A stretch of 64,000 bases of DNA from positions 26,552 to 90,551 of the forward strand of contig MPUH01000172.1 in assembly GCA_001970955.1 (NCBI GenBank). The letters are read 5' to 3'. A program made the translations under genes and the position numbers. Numbering within the stretch: the first letter of the stretch is position 1; each line of letters begins with the position of its first letter. The notes beneath the pieces are model-generated. The model did not search any database. It worked only from the letters and a program-made list of their open reading frames with translations, and was not told where the DNA came from. The DNA is from Stentor coeruleus. Its lineage: Eukaryota; Ciliophora; Heterotrichea; Heterotrichida; Stentoridae. Of this stretch, positions 52,746 through 62,072 are shown piece by piece.

Positions 52746-53475
52746 TTAAGCTATAGGCTATTTAGATATTAAATGATTCAAAATATTGATTATTGAGTAT
52801 AAAGGTCGCAAATAAAAATATTATAAAACATATATTTGATTATACTTTGATATTTAGAGTAGAAATATTTAAGTGCTGAAAAATCATCCTATTTATCAAA
52901 TGGTTAGAATTTTAATACTAATTATATGAGTTCTTATAATATTCATAAAATTTCAAGTTTAGTTTCATATAAAATTAGTAATTGCAATACACTAAATCCT
53001 ATTTATTATTATCTCTATATTTAATCAAAAATTTATAATGATATTTATATCCTTTCTTAAATAAAAATTCTAAGACCTTCAGTTTTTCAATAATTACCTA
53101 ATTAACCCAATCACATAATAATTTTTCATACCCAACACCACCTCTATTAACTAAAAATTTCCCATATCATCATCACCCTCTAACTTCTTATATTTCCACC
53201 TTAAAATACTCCTAACAACTCACTTCTCTATTCAACCCCATCAAAAGTTCCTTATACACAAAATTCCTACTACAACTTACATTTTCCCTTCCACTTTAAA
53301 AGCTCAAAATCTCAAAGCCTATCCACAATTCATCCACCATATCTTTCTCATTTAATAACACCCTGAAAAACTCTAACACCCAATCCCTTTATCAAAATCC
53401 AAACAAATCTTACCTTCTAAACTCCCATAATTTAATACCTTACTATGAAATCCCGTTTCTTATAGGTTAACAATA
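52746..53475. other. Intergenic region, no gene seen
   Basis: Mixed then extremely C-rich: 53101-53220 has 37 C and no G by hand count. No ORF or RNA. Confidence 0.55.
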
Positions 53476-54369
53476 ATGAGATTCCATCCAAATCCATTAA
53501 GCAAAAACAAAATTGCTTATAAACCTCCTTTAACCACTCGTGAAGCTCCAGAACTATCATCACCTCGTTTCTCAGAAAAAATCCTAAGCACTTTTTCATA
53601 TAAAATCCTCCCATTAGTCTCTGGAAAAGTCTTAAGTCCTTCATCAGATAGCAAATCCATAGAAAATTTTGATGATTTTCTCAATAACTGCAGCGAATTA
53701 CGAAGACAAGTCACTAAAGCAAGCCAAAAAATCAATAGTAAATTCATAGACCGGACACTTACAAAAAAGTTCTATAAAGAAGGTAAAGAAACTATAAGAA
53801 ACAAAGACTATTTCAAAGGAGCTTTAAAAATAGAAGAAAAACTAAGGCAAAAAAGCTGTGAAGATCCACATGAAACTAATGAGAATATAAAAAATGCTGT
53901 GGAAATCTCGATGGCCACAAATCTTCAAAGGATTTTAAGCCCTGAAAATGTTTCATCGAAACAGACTATCGAGTTTTTGAATAGTAATAAAAGAGGATTT
54001 GGGAGCTTAGAGGTGATTGGTAGTAAGAAAAAAAGTAAATATAAAGTTAAAAACACGCAAATTAAGATAAACTTTGATAAGAACAATTTGGAAAGCTTGA
54101 AATGCTTGGATACGATAAATGAAAATAGGGGAAATACTGTTGCGAATTATAGGAATAGAAGTTGTTTTTTTGAAGGGGATAAAGGGGAATATGATTTTAT
54201 TTCGGTGATGAAAAAAGTTAACACTGGGAGGAAAAATGAAATGAATAGTCAGTTGCCTACGTTGAAACTTGCCACAATGATTGCGAGAAAAGCTAAAATG
54301 GATGCGAACCAACTGTTTACGAGCTCAAAGCGTGTTGATAGGGTGATTAGGAAGAAGCTTAAAGGATAG
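53476..54369 (+). CDS. Uncharacterised basic protein, 297 aa
   Basis: I do not recognise this protein. It starts at the ATG 53476 (MRFHPNPLSKNKIAYKPPL), is Lys/Ser/Arg-rich with alternating helical and disordered parts, and has no signal, membrane segment or Cys motif. A helical block at about 70-140 (FLNNCSELRRQVTKASQ...) is the most ordered part. The basic composition suggests binding to an acidic partner such as nucleic acid or microtubules, but nothing specific is visible. The long C-rich 5' flank is typical for genes here. Confidence 0.65.
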   Translation: MRFHPNPLSKNKIAYKPPLTTREAPELSSPRFSEKILSTFSYKILPLVSGKVLSPSSDSKSIENFDDFLNNCSELRRQVTKASQKINSKFIDRTLTKKFYKEGKETIRNKDYFKGALKIEEKLRQKSCEDPHETNENIKNAVEISMATNLQRILSPENVSSKQTIEFLNSNKRGFGSLEVIGSKKKSKYKVKNTQIKINFDKNNLESLKCLDTINENRGNTVANYRNRSCFFEGDKGEYDFISVMKKVNTGRKNEMNSQLPTLKLATMIARKAKMDANQLFTSSKRVDRVIRKKLKG

Positions 54370-54846
54370 AAAGAAAATATTAAAAATAGTTTTCGATTGA
54401 AGTTAAGGTTTTATTTTGTTTAAGGGTAATTTTTGTGATATGAATATATAAATTATTAGGTCTGATAATTGAATATGAATTTACATAACACGAAAAATTG
54501 AATATGTATTTAAAAAATTGGACAATTATAAGAATATATTATTTACTTTATATACTTAAACAGCTCATAGTTTAGTCTATATGATAATAATATAAAAAAT
54601 CAGATATTTTATAGTAAAAAATGATTATAGAAATCTTCAACATGAAAAAAAATATATTAAATCCTAAAACTAATTATATGCAAAAAAGTTTCATACAATC
54701 CATATTATTAAAAAAATCTAATAAGACTAAAATATTTCTAACATAAACACAAAACTCCATATCTAAATACAAAACTTCACAAATTTATCCTAAAAAATAT
54801 ATAAAATTCCTCATACTATACTTATATACTCTAATTATACATAAAT
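54370..54846. other. Intergenic region, no gene seen
   Basis: AT-rich, with C/A-rich sequence toward 54846. No ORF or RNA. Confidence 0.5.
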
Positions 54847-55494
54847 ATGTCAAATAAGCGACAAGGGCTCTCAAGAGATGAAAGCAATCGTATTCAAGGT
54901 CTTTTAAAATATCTTGAAGAACAAAACGAAAGTATGGATTTCATTCAACCTCTAGACTACAAAAGCTTAGGCCTTGATGATTACCCTCTAATTATTAAAA
55001 AACCTATGGACTTATCAACAGTGAAAAAAAACCTTAAAAACACTCGCTACAACTCTCCTGAAGAAGTTTTTGAAGACCTTATGTTAATCTGGGACAATTG
55101 CCGAACTTACAATATGAGCGATTCACCAGTTTATCATCATGCGGAAAGTATGGAAAGACATATGATTCGTTATTGTAATATGCATGCAATCCCAATAGAA
55201 ATCCCAGCAAAAAGATCTAGATCTGAACCTACAACAAATGATTATCAGGTTAGAATAGATTTTGCAGAAAGTATGAAAAAACTATCGCCTATGAAAAATG
55301 CTCTGATTGTTGAGTGTATACAAAAAACATGTCCTTCAGCAATTGTAAATCTTTCAGAAGGAAGACTGCAAATAAAAGTTAATGCCTTAGACCCCGGCAC
55401 ATTTTCAACTGTATTTCAGTATTTTCTATATAGGATTTCAAATGCCGCTTTGTCCGACCACGAAGAGCCATATAAGAAGCTAAAAGAAAGTTAG
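54847..55494 (+). CDS. Single-bromodomain BET-like protein with NET domain
   Basis: The 215-aa protein has one bromodomain (about 12-107) with YPLIIKKPMDLSTVKKNL and the acetyl-lysine-binding Asn of TYN (about residue 89). The usual WPF shelf is reduced to MDFIQPLD. Residues about 140-205 resemble a NET (extra-terminal) domain (LSPMKNALIVECIQKTCP...IKVNALDPGTF). Bromodomain-plus-NET is the BET/GTE arrangement of chromatin readers; this one has a single bromodomain, as in plant GTE proteins. It probably reads acetylated histones in the nucleus. Only 28 bp separate it from the next plus-strand gene. Confidence 0.85.
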   Translation: MSNKRQGLSRDESNRIQGLLKYLEEQNESMDFIQPLDYKSLGLDDYPLIIKKPMDLSTVKKNLKNTRYNSPEEVFEDLMLIWDNCRTYNMSDSPVYHHAESMERHMIRYCNMHAIPIEIPAKRSRSEPTTNDYQVRIDFAESMKKLSPMKNALIVECIQKTCPSAIVNLSEGRLQIKVNALDPGTFSTVFQYFLYRISNAALSDHEEPYKKLKES

Positions 55495-55522
55495 TAATAA
55501 TCTTAGTATATATAAAATCTCA

Positions 55523-56767
55523 ATGGAAAATTACGATTTCCAGATACTGGCTGAACCTACAGGTATTAAACTCCCCCGTCTGCATAAAATCAAACGCCCA
55601 AGGACCAACTACTTCAAAGAAAAAAACCGAGCTGAAAGTATCCCGTTAAAAGCTACAATCAAAGATGACACCAAAATTCTTCGAGGTAAAAGCAAAGATT
55701 ACTTTAGAATTTACAACAACCCAACAATCCAACAAGAAAACCTAATACAAAAAGATCAAACTAGCACCCAAACATTACAAAATACAAAACCTTTATCTGA
55801 ATGGACTAAACGTATATATTTCAATAAAAGAAATGAAATGTCATCAAAAAACCTTCTGATTATAATCTTTGATGGGGTTATAGGCGATTGTTTTAAAAAA
55901 AATCTATGGGAAGAAGGTCCTGTAAAATTATATTTACGAAGAGGGGTTATAAAAGAACTAAAAAGGTTAAGGGAAGATTTTCAATTAGTATTATTTTTTG
56001 TATCTGAGGATATTAAAGCTAGAAAGGTATTAAAATATTTTACAACTAAAGGTATATTTTTTGATGCGGTTTATAAGTCGAGAAATCATTCGAAATTCAT
56101 GAAGAAGACTATGAAAAATATATCAAAGAAGCCTTTAAAATATAGTGAGTTTATACAAGATTATACACAGATTTATGCTGATTTTGGTTTACAAAATAAA
56201 ATTGCTGATAAAGTGTTGATTATTACAAGTATAGCTTTGTCACCAGAAGATATGGAGAGAAAAGGAGAAGATTTGTTATGTTATAGTATTTCGAAAAATT
56301 TAGTCACATTTTTATGGTAAGGTTTATATAGTAAAGCTATACCTATGCATAGAACTGGAGGACCTCAACCTGTTGTTTTTGCTATCCCAGACCCTAGACT
56401 TCATCATAATTTTGCTGGGGCGAGTTTTACTACTGTTACTCAAGCTTTATATTCTTTGCTAATAAAAACACAGGTAAATGAAGAATATTCGTGGGTTGAA
56501 GGATTTAAATATACTGATATGGAGAAACTTGAAACTGTTTTTATGTTTAAATCTTTATTAAGGGAAAAATATTCAAAGAAAATTAAGAAAGATGTGAATA
56601 GTAAGGCTATTTTGGGAACTGATCAAAATGATAAAATGAATTTCGTGGGGGATAATGCTGAAAGACATAAAATTATTGTTTTGAAAACTAGTTTGTTGAC
56701 GAATTATCATTTTATACAAGATCACACGTTTTCTATTAAGCCTTTGTATTTTAAAAATTATAGTTAA
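55523..56767 (+). CDS. HAD/FCP1-like domain protein with degenerate active site, one 15-nt intron
   Basis: Without splicing the frame ends at 56320. Removing the 15-nt intron 56317-56331 (GTAAGGTTTATATAG) joins it to the following frame, giving 409 aa. Residues about 105-240 look like an FCP1/NLI-interacting-factor HAD domain: a hydrophobic strand LLIIIFDGVIGD, GPVKLYLRRGVIKELKRL and a later VLIITSIALSPED. Active HAD phosphatases have DxDx(T/V) at the first strand. Here the second Asp is absent (FDGVI), so it is probably not a phosphatase. The part after the intron has no family I recognise. Confidence 0.7.
56317..56331 (+). other. 15-nt intron in the HAD-like gene
   Basis: GTAAGGTTTATATAG. 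Removal fuses two frames that otherwise end and restart 25 bp apart. Confidence 0.82.
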
Positions 56768-57585
56768 TGATAACTTTTTATAATGTGCAAAGGTGTTAGG
56801 AATTTTTGAGATTGTAATTGATGATAGTTTGAATTTAGAGAAATAGTTTTTAAAGAGAGATTTATATGAGATAGTTTTGAATAAGAAATTAATGATTATT
56901 ATGGATTTGATAAAGAATTTTTTGAAGAAGATTTGATTTTTTTTTAATAAAATATGTTATAATTTTATGGTATGTGAATTATGATAGGAGATGTAGTTAT
57001 TTTGTTTAAATACAATTTTATGGTTTTGTCGTGTCTCTAGTTTGGATGTGATAATTATGCATTTACTGAAAATGGTAATTTAATATGAAATGAAAGAAAA
57101 TATAAAGTGTATGACAATTAGCTCAATATAAAAATTATTAAAAGAAATTGAGGAGTTCAGGGAATCGGCATCTGAAAAAATGTATAACTATCTGATTGTT
57201 CCCCTCCAAAGATTTTTGGAGTTTCTCTCTCTTCTCCCTGACCCGTAGAAGTATCGAAGTTGAGAGATCTAATTTTTTAGCCTAGCATGCTAAGGTGAAT
57301 TTCATTTAAAATCTGCAAAACCAGCTGACCGAAACTTGTAAGAGCTTGAGAGGTAAGGCCTCATACCCCAAGAAAGGGCTTGAATTTAACGAAAGATAAT
57401 TAATCTATTTAATAATCATTTTCTCAAAAATTGAACTTAAAAAATAACCATAAATTATCAAAAAAATACATAATTTATCATTCTCAATAACACCAAAAAT
57501 CAACTACTTTAATATCTTATAACAGTAATAAAAACTTCATAATTCCTACAAAATTACCTTCTTAACTTTTACACAAGTTAATTGA
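56768..57585. other. Convergent intergenic region holding a structured island
   Basis: G-rich left, C-rich right, with the GC-richer non-coding island at about 57145-57390 in the middle. Confidence 0.6.
57145..57390. ncRNA. Unidentified structured non-coding RNA candidate
   Basis: By hand count about 41% GC over 57181-57360, against near 20% around it, with no useful ORF on either strand. Complementary segments are visible: a perfect 7-bp hairpin (57204-57210 with 57215-57221), an enclosing TCAGGGA (57157-57163) / TCCCTGA (57235-57241) pair, TTAGC/GCTAA (57277-57281 with 57289-57293) and GAGG/CCTC (57350-57362). I could not match it to U1-U6, 7SL, 5S, RNase P or MRP by eye. Strand and ends are uncertain. 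Confidence 0.45.
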
Positions 57586-58947
57586 TTATATTATAGCTGA
57601 GAATTTGTCCAACAAAATCTGAACCTCTTTATTCTTTTTCTCTTCTGGAGTCAAAATCGATACTATGACATCATAATCCACTTTAGAAATCAAACATCCT
57701 GCTTCAACCATACGTTTCCATAACTCCAACACAATAAGCTCGCTCTCTTTAGGCTGATATCTCCTTCTCTTATACTCATCCAATATTTCCAAATACACCA
57801 ACCCCTGTTCATAACTCTTAAACTGAATTTCCCTCTTATTCCTCTCAATCTTTTCTCTATAATTATTAAACTTCTCTATCGAATGATGCTTATTCTTATA
57901 CTTTTCCCTATCTTTTTGTATCAACTCCAACTTTTGCTTTATAGAAAATGGTCTATCTATAACTAATTTTTCCAATATATCATTAAGTTTTTTATTTTCC
58001 ACAGCTTTTGACTTATAAAAAGTCTTCAAAGTTTCCTTAAGCGACTCTTCAGCTTCTGAACTTAAAGTATAACATGTTTCATTTGGTGTTGAATTTGTCA
58101 TTTCTCTATGTGATTTAGGTGTATCATAAACACAAGGCATTGCATAGTATTGATTCATTAACCTCCTTAAATCATTTTTTTTCCCTATTTTTATCATTTG
58201 ATTCTCTTTAATATGAGGTTTATTTCCATTTGGTAATATACTTGTCCTTCTATGTGATAAATGTTTATCATCTCTAATTTGTCTTTGATGTTTATTATTC
58301 AGGATTTCTTTAAGTTTTTCAATTTGTTCTGCTGCTTTTTCTATTCGATAAAATAGTTCATCTTTACCTCTTGAGACTATAAACTCATCACCTTTAGCTT
58401 CAAGGAACTCAGAAAAGCTTGGTAGGATGATTGGATCTTCAATATGCCCATTTGTTAAAGATATATAAGGCTGGGGCTTTTCTTCAGTAAACTCAGTATG
58501 TCGGACTCGGGAACTGTCCCCTTGGACAATTGTACTTAGGGCTGTCATATCTTTGGATAAAGGTGATGTATCTGAAAATGACATATATTTTCCTATTGAT
58601 CTTTTCCCTGCCCTGCTCATTTTAACTCGTTGGTTTACTTCTTTGATTGAAGAAGATAGCCTTCGTTTGATAAGATAACTTGGGTAGTCTGGGATTGAGT
58701 CTTTTTTTGTCTGTGAATCAAAAGATTTTCCTAAGGAAAACCCTTTACGCTTATGATCAGATATAGACTTAGTTTTTATTTTCATCAGATCACTGAGGTT
58801 TCTGATTTCTTTGTTTATGTTAATAAGCCTTTTCCGTCCCCGAGAATTGATTTTACGTGGTATTATCATACTACTTACCTGTTCTAAGCTAAGAGCAAGG
58901 TTAAAAGTTTTATCGAGGGTTGTTTTCAAGTCTTCTGCTAATTCCAT
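57586..58947 (-). CDS. Uncharacterised protein, 453 aa
   Basis: I do not recognise this protein. It is Lys/Arg/Ser-rich with several predicted helices, including a coiled-coil-like part at about 205-240 and a charged helix at about 320-395 (KQKLELIQKDREKYKNKHH, NYREKIERNKREIQF). The last 60 residues end with an ILTPEEKKNKEVQILLDKFSAII helix. No signal, membrane or enzyme motif. Its start codon lies 20 bp from the start of a divergent small membrane-protein ORF. Confidence 0.65.
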   Translation of the reverse strand: MELAEDLKTTLDKTFNLALSLEQVSSMIIPRKINSRGRKRLININKEIRNLSDLMKIKTKSISDHKRKGFSLGKSFDSQTKKDSIPDYPSYLIKRRLSSSIKEVNQRVKMSRAGKRSIGKYMSFSDTSPLSKDMTALSTIVQGDSSRVRHTEFTEEKPQPYISLTNGHIEDPIILPSFSEFLEAKGDEFIVSRGKDELFYRIEKAAEQIEKLKEILNNKHQRQIRDDKHLSHRRTSILPNGNKPHIKENQMIKIGKKNDLRRLMNQYYAMPCVYDTPKSHREMTNSTPNETCYTLSSEAEESLKETLKTFYKSKAVENKKLNDILEKLVIDRPFSIKQKLELIQKDREKYKNKHHSIEKFNNYREKIERNKREIQFKSYEQGLVYLEILDEYKRRRYQPKESELIVLELWKRMVEAGCLISKVDYDVIVSILTPEEKKNKEVQILLDKFSAII

Positions 58948-58967
58948 ATTATATTAACGTTAGAAAA
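58948..58967. promoter_or_regulatory. 20-bp divergent spacer with ATTATATTAA
   Basis: The entire space between start codons at 58947 (minus) and 58968 (plus). It carries the same ATTATATTAA 10-mer as the 20-bp spacer at 21116. Confidence 0.4.
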
Positions 58968-59123
58968 ATGCTGAAGTTGGAATTATTAATCATACTCATC
59001 TTCATAATAAGTTTTCATTCAGCATTAAAAACTGTGGAAATACTAATAAGGAATCATAAAATAAAAGTATATTTTTACCTTTTAGCCATATATATAATTT
59101 TAATATGGATGTTAGGAGCATAA
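58968..59123 (+). CDS. Small two-helix membrane protein, 51 aa
   Basis: ATG at 58968 to TAA at 59121-59123. It has two hydrophobic helices (LELLIILIFIISF and VYFYLLAIYIILIWMLGA) separated by a charged loop (RNHKIK). This is typical of tiny ER or mitochondrial membrane subunits such as accessory proteins of oligosaccharyltransferase or V-ATPase, but no family can be named. A longer reading to 58920 lacks an ATG. It is divergent from the 453-aa gene with a 20-bp gap. Confidence 0.5.
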   Translation: MLKLELLIILIFIISFHSALKTVEILIRNHKIKVYFYLLAIYIILIWMLGA

Positions 59124-59869
59124 ATAACTGTATTGATTAAGCTTAAATTATGTTCGAGGTATATCATCAATTTTTTATAAAATTGTAAAGAGACATAATC
59201 AATATCTGCGTCGAAAATACAAGTAAATTTGAATCAAATGGCTGAAGTTGATCTTAGTAGTTATCAAAAAGCAAGGGCTGAAGTAATTTAAAATATCAAA
59301 AAGCTACTTCGATTTATGACTAGTGCTGTGAGGCTCTACAAACTCCAACTCTTTAGAAAAAAGTAGCTATAAAAGTTCACAACAAAGAAAAATTAAATAA
59401 TTCAAGCTATCATCCTTGCCTATCTTTCAAATTTTACACCTAGAAGCCTATAAATTTCTATTTCATTATATTGAAATCTTATCAGTAAATTTTATACAAG
59501 CGTCATACTATCATTCCTCAGAGTGATCCACAGCATTTCTCATACCAGCAAATCCTAACTAATTTCTTCATCAAAAAGAAATTTCTCTAGAAAAAACAAT
59601 CAGAAGTAGCATCAACTATATCTTTAAACTCCTGAAATCAAACATACAAAATCCTAATAAAACCCTCTCTAATAAAATTCTTACCAAAAATATTAAAATC
59701 TTCATAAATATCTATGGTTGATTAATTCCAAAAAATATATCAAAAATTATTATATAAAAGCCCAAAAGTAGAATATTCCAATAGCAAAAAACAAAATACA
59801 CAAGCAAATCATAAATTTCTTTATCTTATTTAATAACTTTATCTAATTAGCTAATATAAGTGCCTTAAA
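59124..59869. other. Intergenic region, weak hairpin only
   Basis: No gene I can support. A 17-codon ORF (59238-59291) and an inverted repeat AGCTACTT (59302-59309) / AAGTAGCT (59361-59368) are present. The right part is C/A-rich. Confidence 0.5.
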
Positions 59870-60622
59870 ATGGAGGACGAACCTATTAATTTCAATCCTC
59901 CGGCCACAGCTAAGACTATTGATGTGAATTTTGATTTTATGACAGCGAGAAACGAGTTTGATATGAGCTTAAGGCCTTTTGTCGCTGCGGTTTTTGATCA
60001 GGATTGCCCTGTAGTCGCTTTAGCTGAGAGCATTGCTACTCAGACTGAAATCGGCACTTTTCTGGTCACTGATGCAACTGACAAGCCTGAGGACAATTTA
60101 ATTGGCTTTATTACGCTGTTGCCAATTGTTCAAGGTAGCCATTTGAATTACCCTCATGTTTATCTTGGAGCTAAAGGTGATATTTCGATGATTAGCAATA
60201 GTAGGGCTGCACTGTTTTTATGTGAAAGGGTTATTAATATGCCTACTGAACTTATTCCACATTTACATAATCAACTAATGCTTGACTTGGAATGGGCTGA
60301 GGGAAATTGTGAAGGGCTATTTTGTTATGATTATGTGGTAAGCCTTTCAAGATGCATTTCTACAATGCCACAGACTGGAGCTGCGAGGAAGAAAAGAAAG
60401 ACAGTTGTTCCAGATAATTTATTGTTTTTCAGACTTGAGGATGAAATAATGCTAAGGTATGCTGAAGAGAGCTTTTTGTTTGAAAGTGAAGCTAGCCGCA
60501 GTGGATATACAGGCAAGTCTACAGATGATACCTGCTCACATAAACTTGTTATGATTTTCTCAATGAGGAGCTTTAAACAAGCTATCCAAGAGGTTATTAA
60601 AAGCTATTCATCACCTAGTTAA
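59870..60622 (+). CDS. BCCIP: BCCIP/BCP1 family protein
   Basis: BCCIP/Bcp1 acts in nuclear export, ribosome biogenesis (uL14 chaperone) and genome stability in yeast and animals. The 250-aa protein matches: an N-terminal VNFDFMT block, a middle VGT-like EIGTFLVTDAT, the central ALFLCERVINMPTELIPHLHNQLMLDLEW (the family's SERxINxPxxxxPxLxxxLxxEL), and LFFRLEDEIMLRYAEESFLFES near residues 185-205, ending with a MIFSMRSF strand. Length fits (Bcp1 283 aa, BCCIP 314). No introns. Identification is from these blocks. Confidence 0.87.
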   Translation: MEDEPINFNPPATAKTIDVNFDFMTARNEFDMSLRPFVAAVFDQDCPVVALAESIATQTEIGTFLVTDATDKPEDNLIGFITLLPIVQGSHLNYPHVYLGAKGDISMISNSRAALFLCERVINMPTELIPHLHNQLMLDLEWAEGNCEGLFCYDYVVSLSRCISTMPQTGAARKKRKTVVPDNLLFFRLEDEIMLRYAEESFLFESEASRSGYTGKSTDDTCSHKLVMIFSMRSFKQAIQEVIKSYSSPS

Positions 60623-61088
60623 ATTAATAGATTTAGATTTTTAGAATTTGACTAAGATTTTATTAGAAAATACTTATAATAATGTGAACTTTTGATTAAA
60701 AGTTCCAACAGCCACAACTTGTGTAAAAGTTATAATGTTATAACAATTATCATAAAATTGTATACTACTTTTTTAAACATTTAAGTTTATAACATATAAA
60801 TCTTAGCTATTTTTATCACAACATCAAAAAAACTACACTTTTACAACAATTTCCCCTCAGTAACTATTAATAAAACTATTTCTTACTCTAAAACCCATTT
60901 CTACTACAAAATCATATTTTTTCATACCACTACAATAAAAAATTTAAAAATCTCCCCCACCAAAAATCTCATAATTCCAAATCCTATCTTCCAAAAGCCT
61001 AAACCATCACATCCACATCTATCAAATCCATCTTCAAACTAACACATAAAAATATTCATAAAAAATAATCTTTTAATATATAAATCTA
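60623..61088. other. Intergenic region, no gene seen
   Basis: 60901-61020 has 36 C and 1 G by hand count, the clearest C-rich 5' flank in the window. TATATAAA lies close before the start at 61089. Confidence 0.55.
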
Positions 61089-62072
61089 ATGGGAAATTGC
61101 CAATGTTGGGAAGCAAATCTCCATGAGCCAACTTTACGTTCCAAAATTGCTATGCCAGAAGAATTCAATATAAATGCTATGCCTCCACGTCTAGGCAAAC
61201 TAGCAGAATTAGCAATTCAAAACAAAACAGAAACTATATCAAAAATTGATTTAACAAACCGCGAACTAGATGATGAAAACATAGTAAGTTTACAAAATCT
61301 TCTTCAATACTATACTCATATAACATCTTTATTATTATCTTCAACAAAAATAAACCCAGATGTCTGGGGAAGTCTAACAGAAACTTTATTAGACTTTTCT
61401 AAACTTACAGAATTAGACTTAAGCCATAATATTATCGGATCTAAAGGTGCTCAAAAACTTGCCCAAGCTTTTGAAAGGACTATGAAATTAGAAACTTTAT
61501 TATTAGAAGATACAAAATTAGAAAGCAATGATATGATTATGCTTAGTGGAGGATTAGTATATTTAAGAAACCTTAAAGTTTTATGCCTTGGGGATAATAA
61601 AATTGGTGATTTGGGAATAAAAGGACTTGCTAATGCAGTGGCTTATTTCCCAAAACTTGTGTATTTTGATATATACCGTAATGAAATTTCTATTATTGGA
61701 AGTGTGTATATAGGAAAATGCTTAGAAGCTTTAAAATATTTACAGGTTTTTAAAGTTGGGAGCAATTTTTTGATAAAAGAAGGAGGGAATAATGTTGTTA
61801 CAAGGTTACCGAATAGTTTAAAGGAATTATGGCTGGATAATACTGGTATAGAAGATTCGCATATATGCTTGATGGCCCCTTTGTTAATTGGGTTTAATGA
61901 ACTTGAGGTATTGATTTTAGATCATAATAATATTGGACCTAAAGGTGCGGAAGTACTTACGCAATATCTTCCACAGATGAGGTTGAAAAATCTTAGTTTA
62001 GTTGGTTGTGATGTGAGCTTATATAGAAAAGCCCTTAGTGTTGCATGTGAGACCACTGAAGTATTGTTGTGA
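61089..62072 (+). CDS. Leucine-rich-repeat (RNI-type) protein with myristoylation motif
   Basis: The 327-aa protein starts MGNCQCW, which fits N-myristoylation plus palmitoylation. The rest is a series of 28-residue ribonuclease-inhibitor-type LRRs (LTELDLSHNIIGSKGAQKLAQAF, LKVLCLGDNKIGDLGIKGLANA, LEVLILDHNNIGPKGAEVLTQYL). No kinase or GTPase domain is attached. It may be a membrane-bound adaptor. It ends in TGA, confirming TGA as a stop here. Confidence 0.87.
   Translation: MGNCQCWEANLHEPTLRSKIAMPEEFNINAMPPRLGKLAELAIQNKTETISKIDLTNRELDDENIVSLQNLLQYYTHITSLLLSSTKINPDVWGSLTETLLDFSKLTELDLSHNIIGSKGAQKLAQAFERTMKLETLLLEDTKLESNDMIMLSGGLVYLRNLKVLCLGDNKIGDLGIKGLANAVAYFPKLVYFDIYRNEISIIGSVYIGKCLEALKYLQVFKVGSNFLIKEGGNNVVTRLPNSLKELWLDNTGIEDSHICLMAPLLIGFNELEVLILDHNNIGPKGAEVLTQYLPQMRLKNLSLVGCDVSLYRKALSVACETTEVLL

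Noticed and set aside
59238-59368. Short MAEVD... ORF and an 8-bp-armed hairpin
   Set aside because: Seventeen codons only, and the hairpin has a 51-nt loop with no tRNA features.
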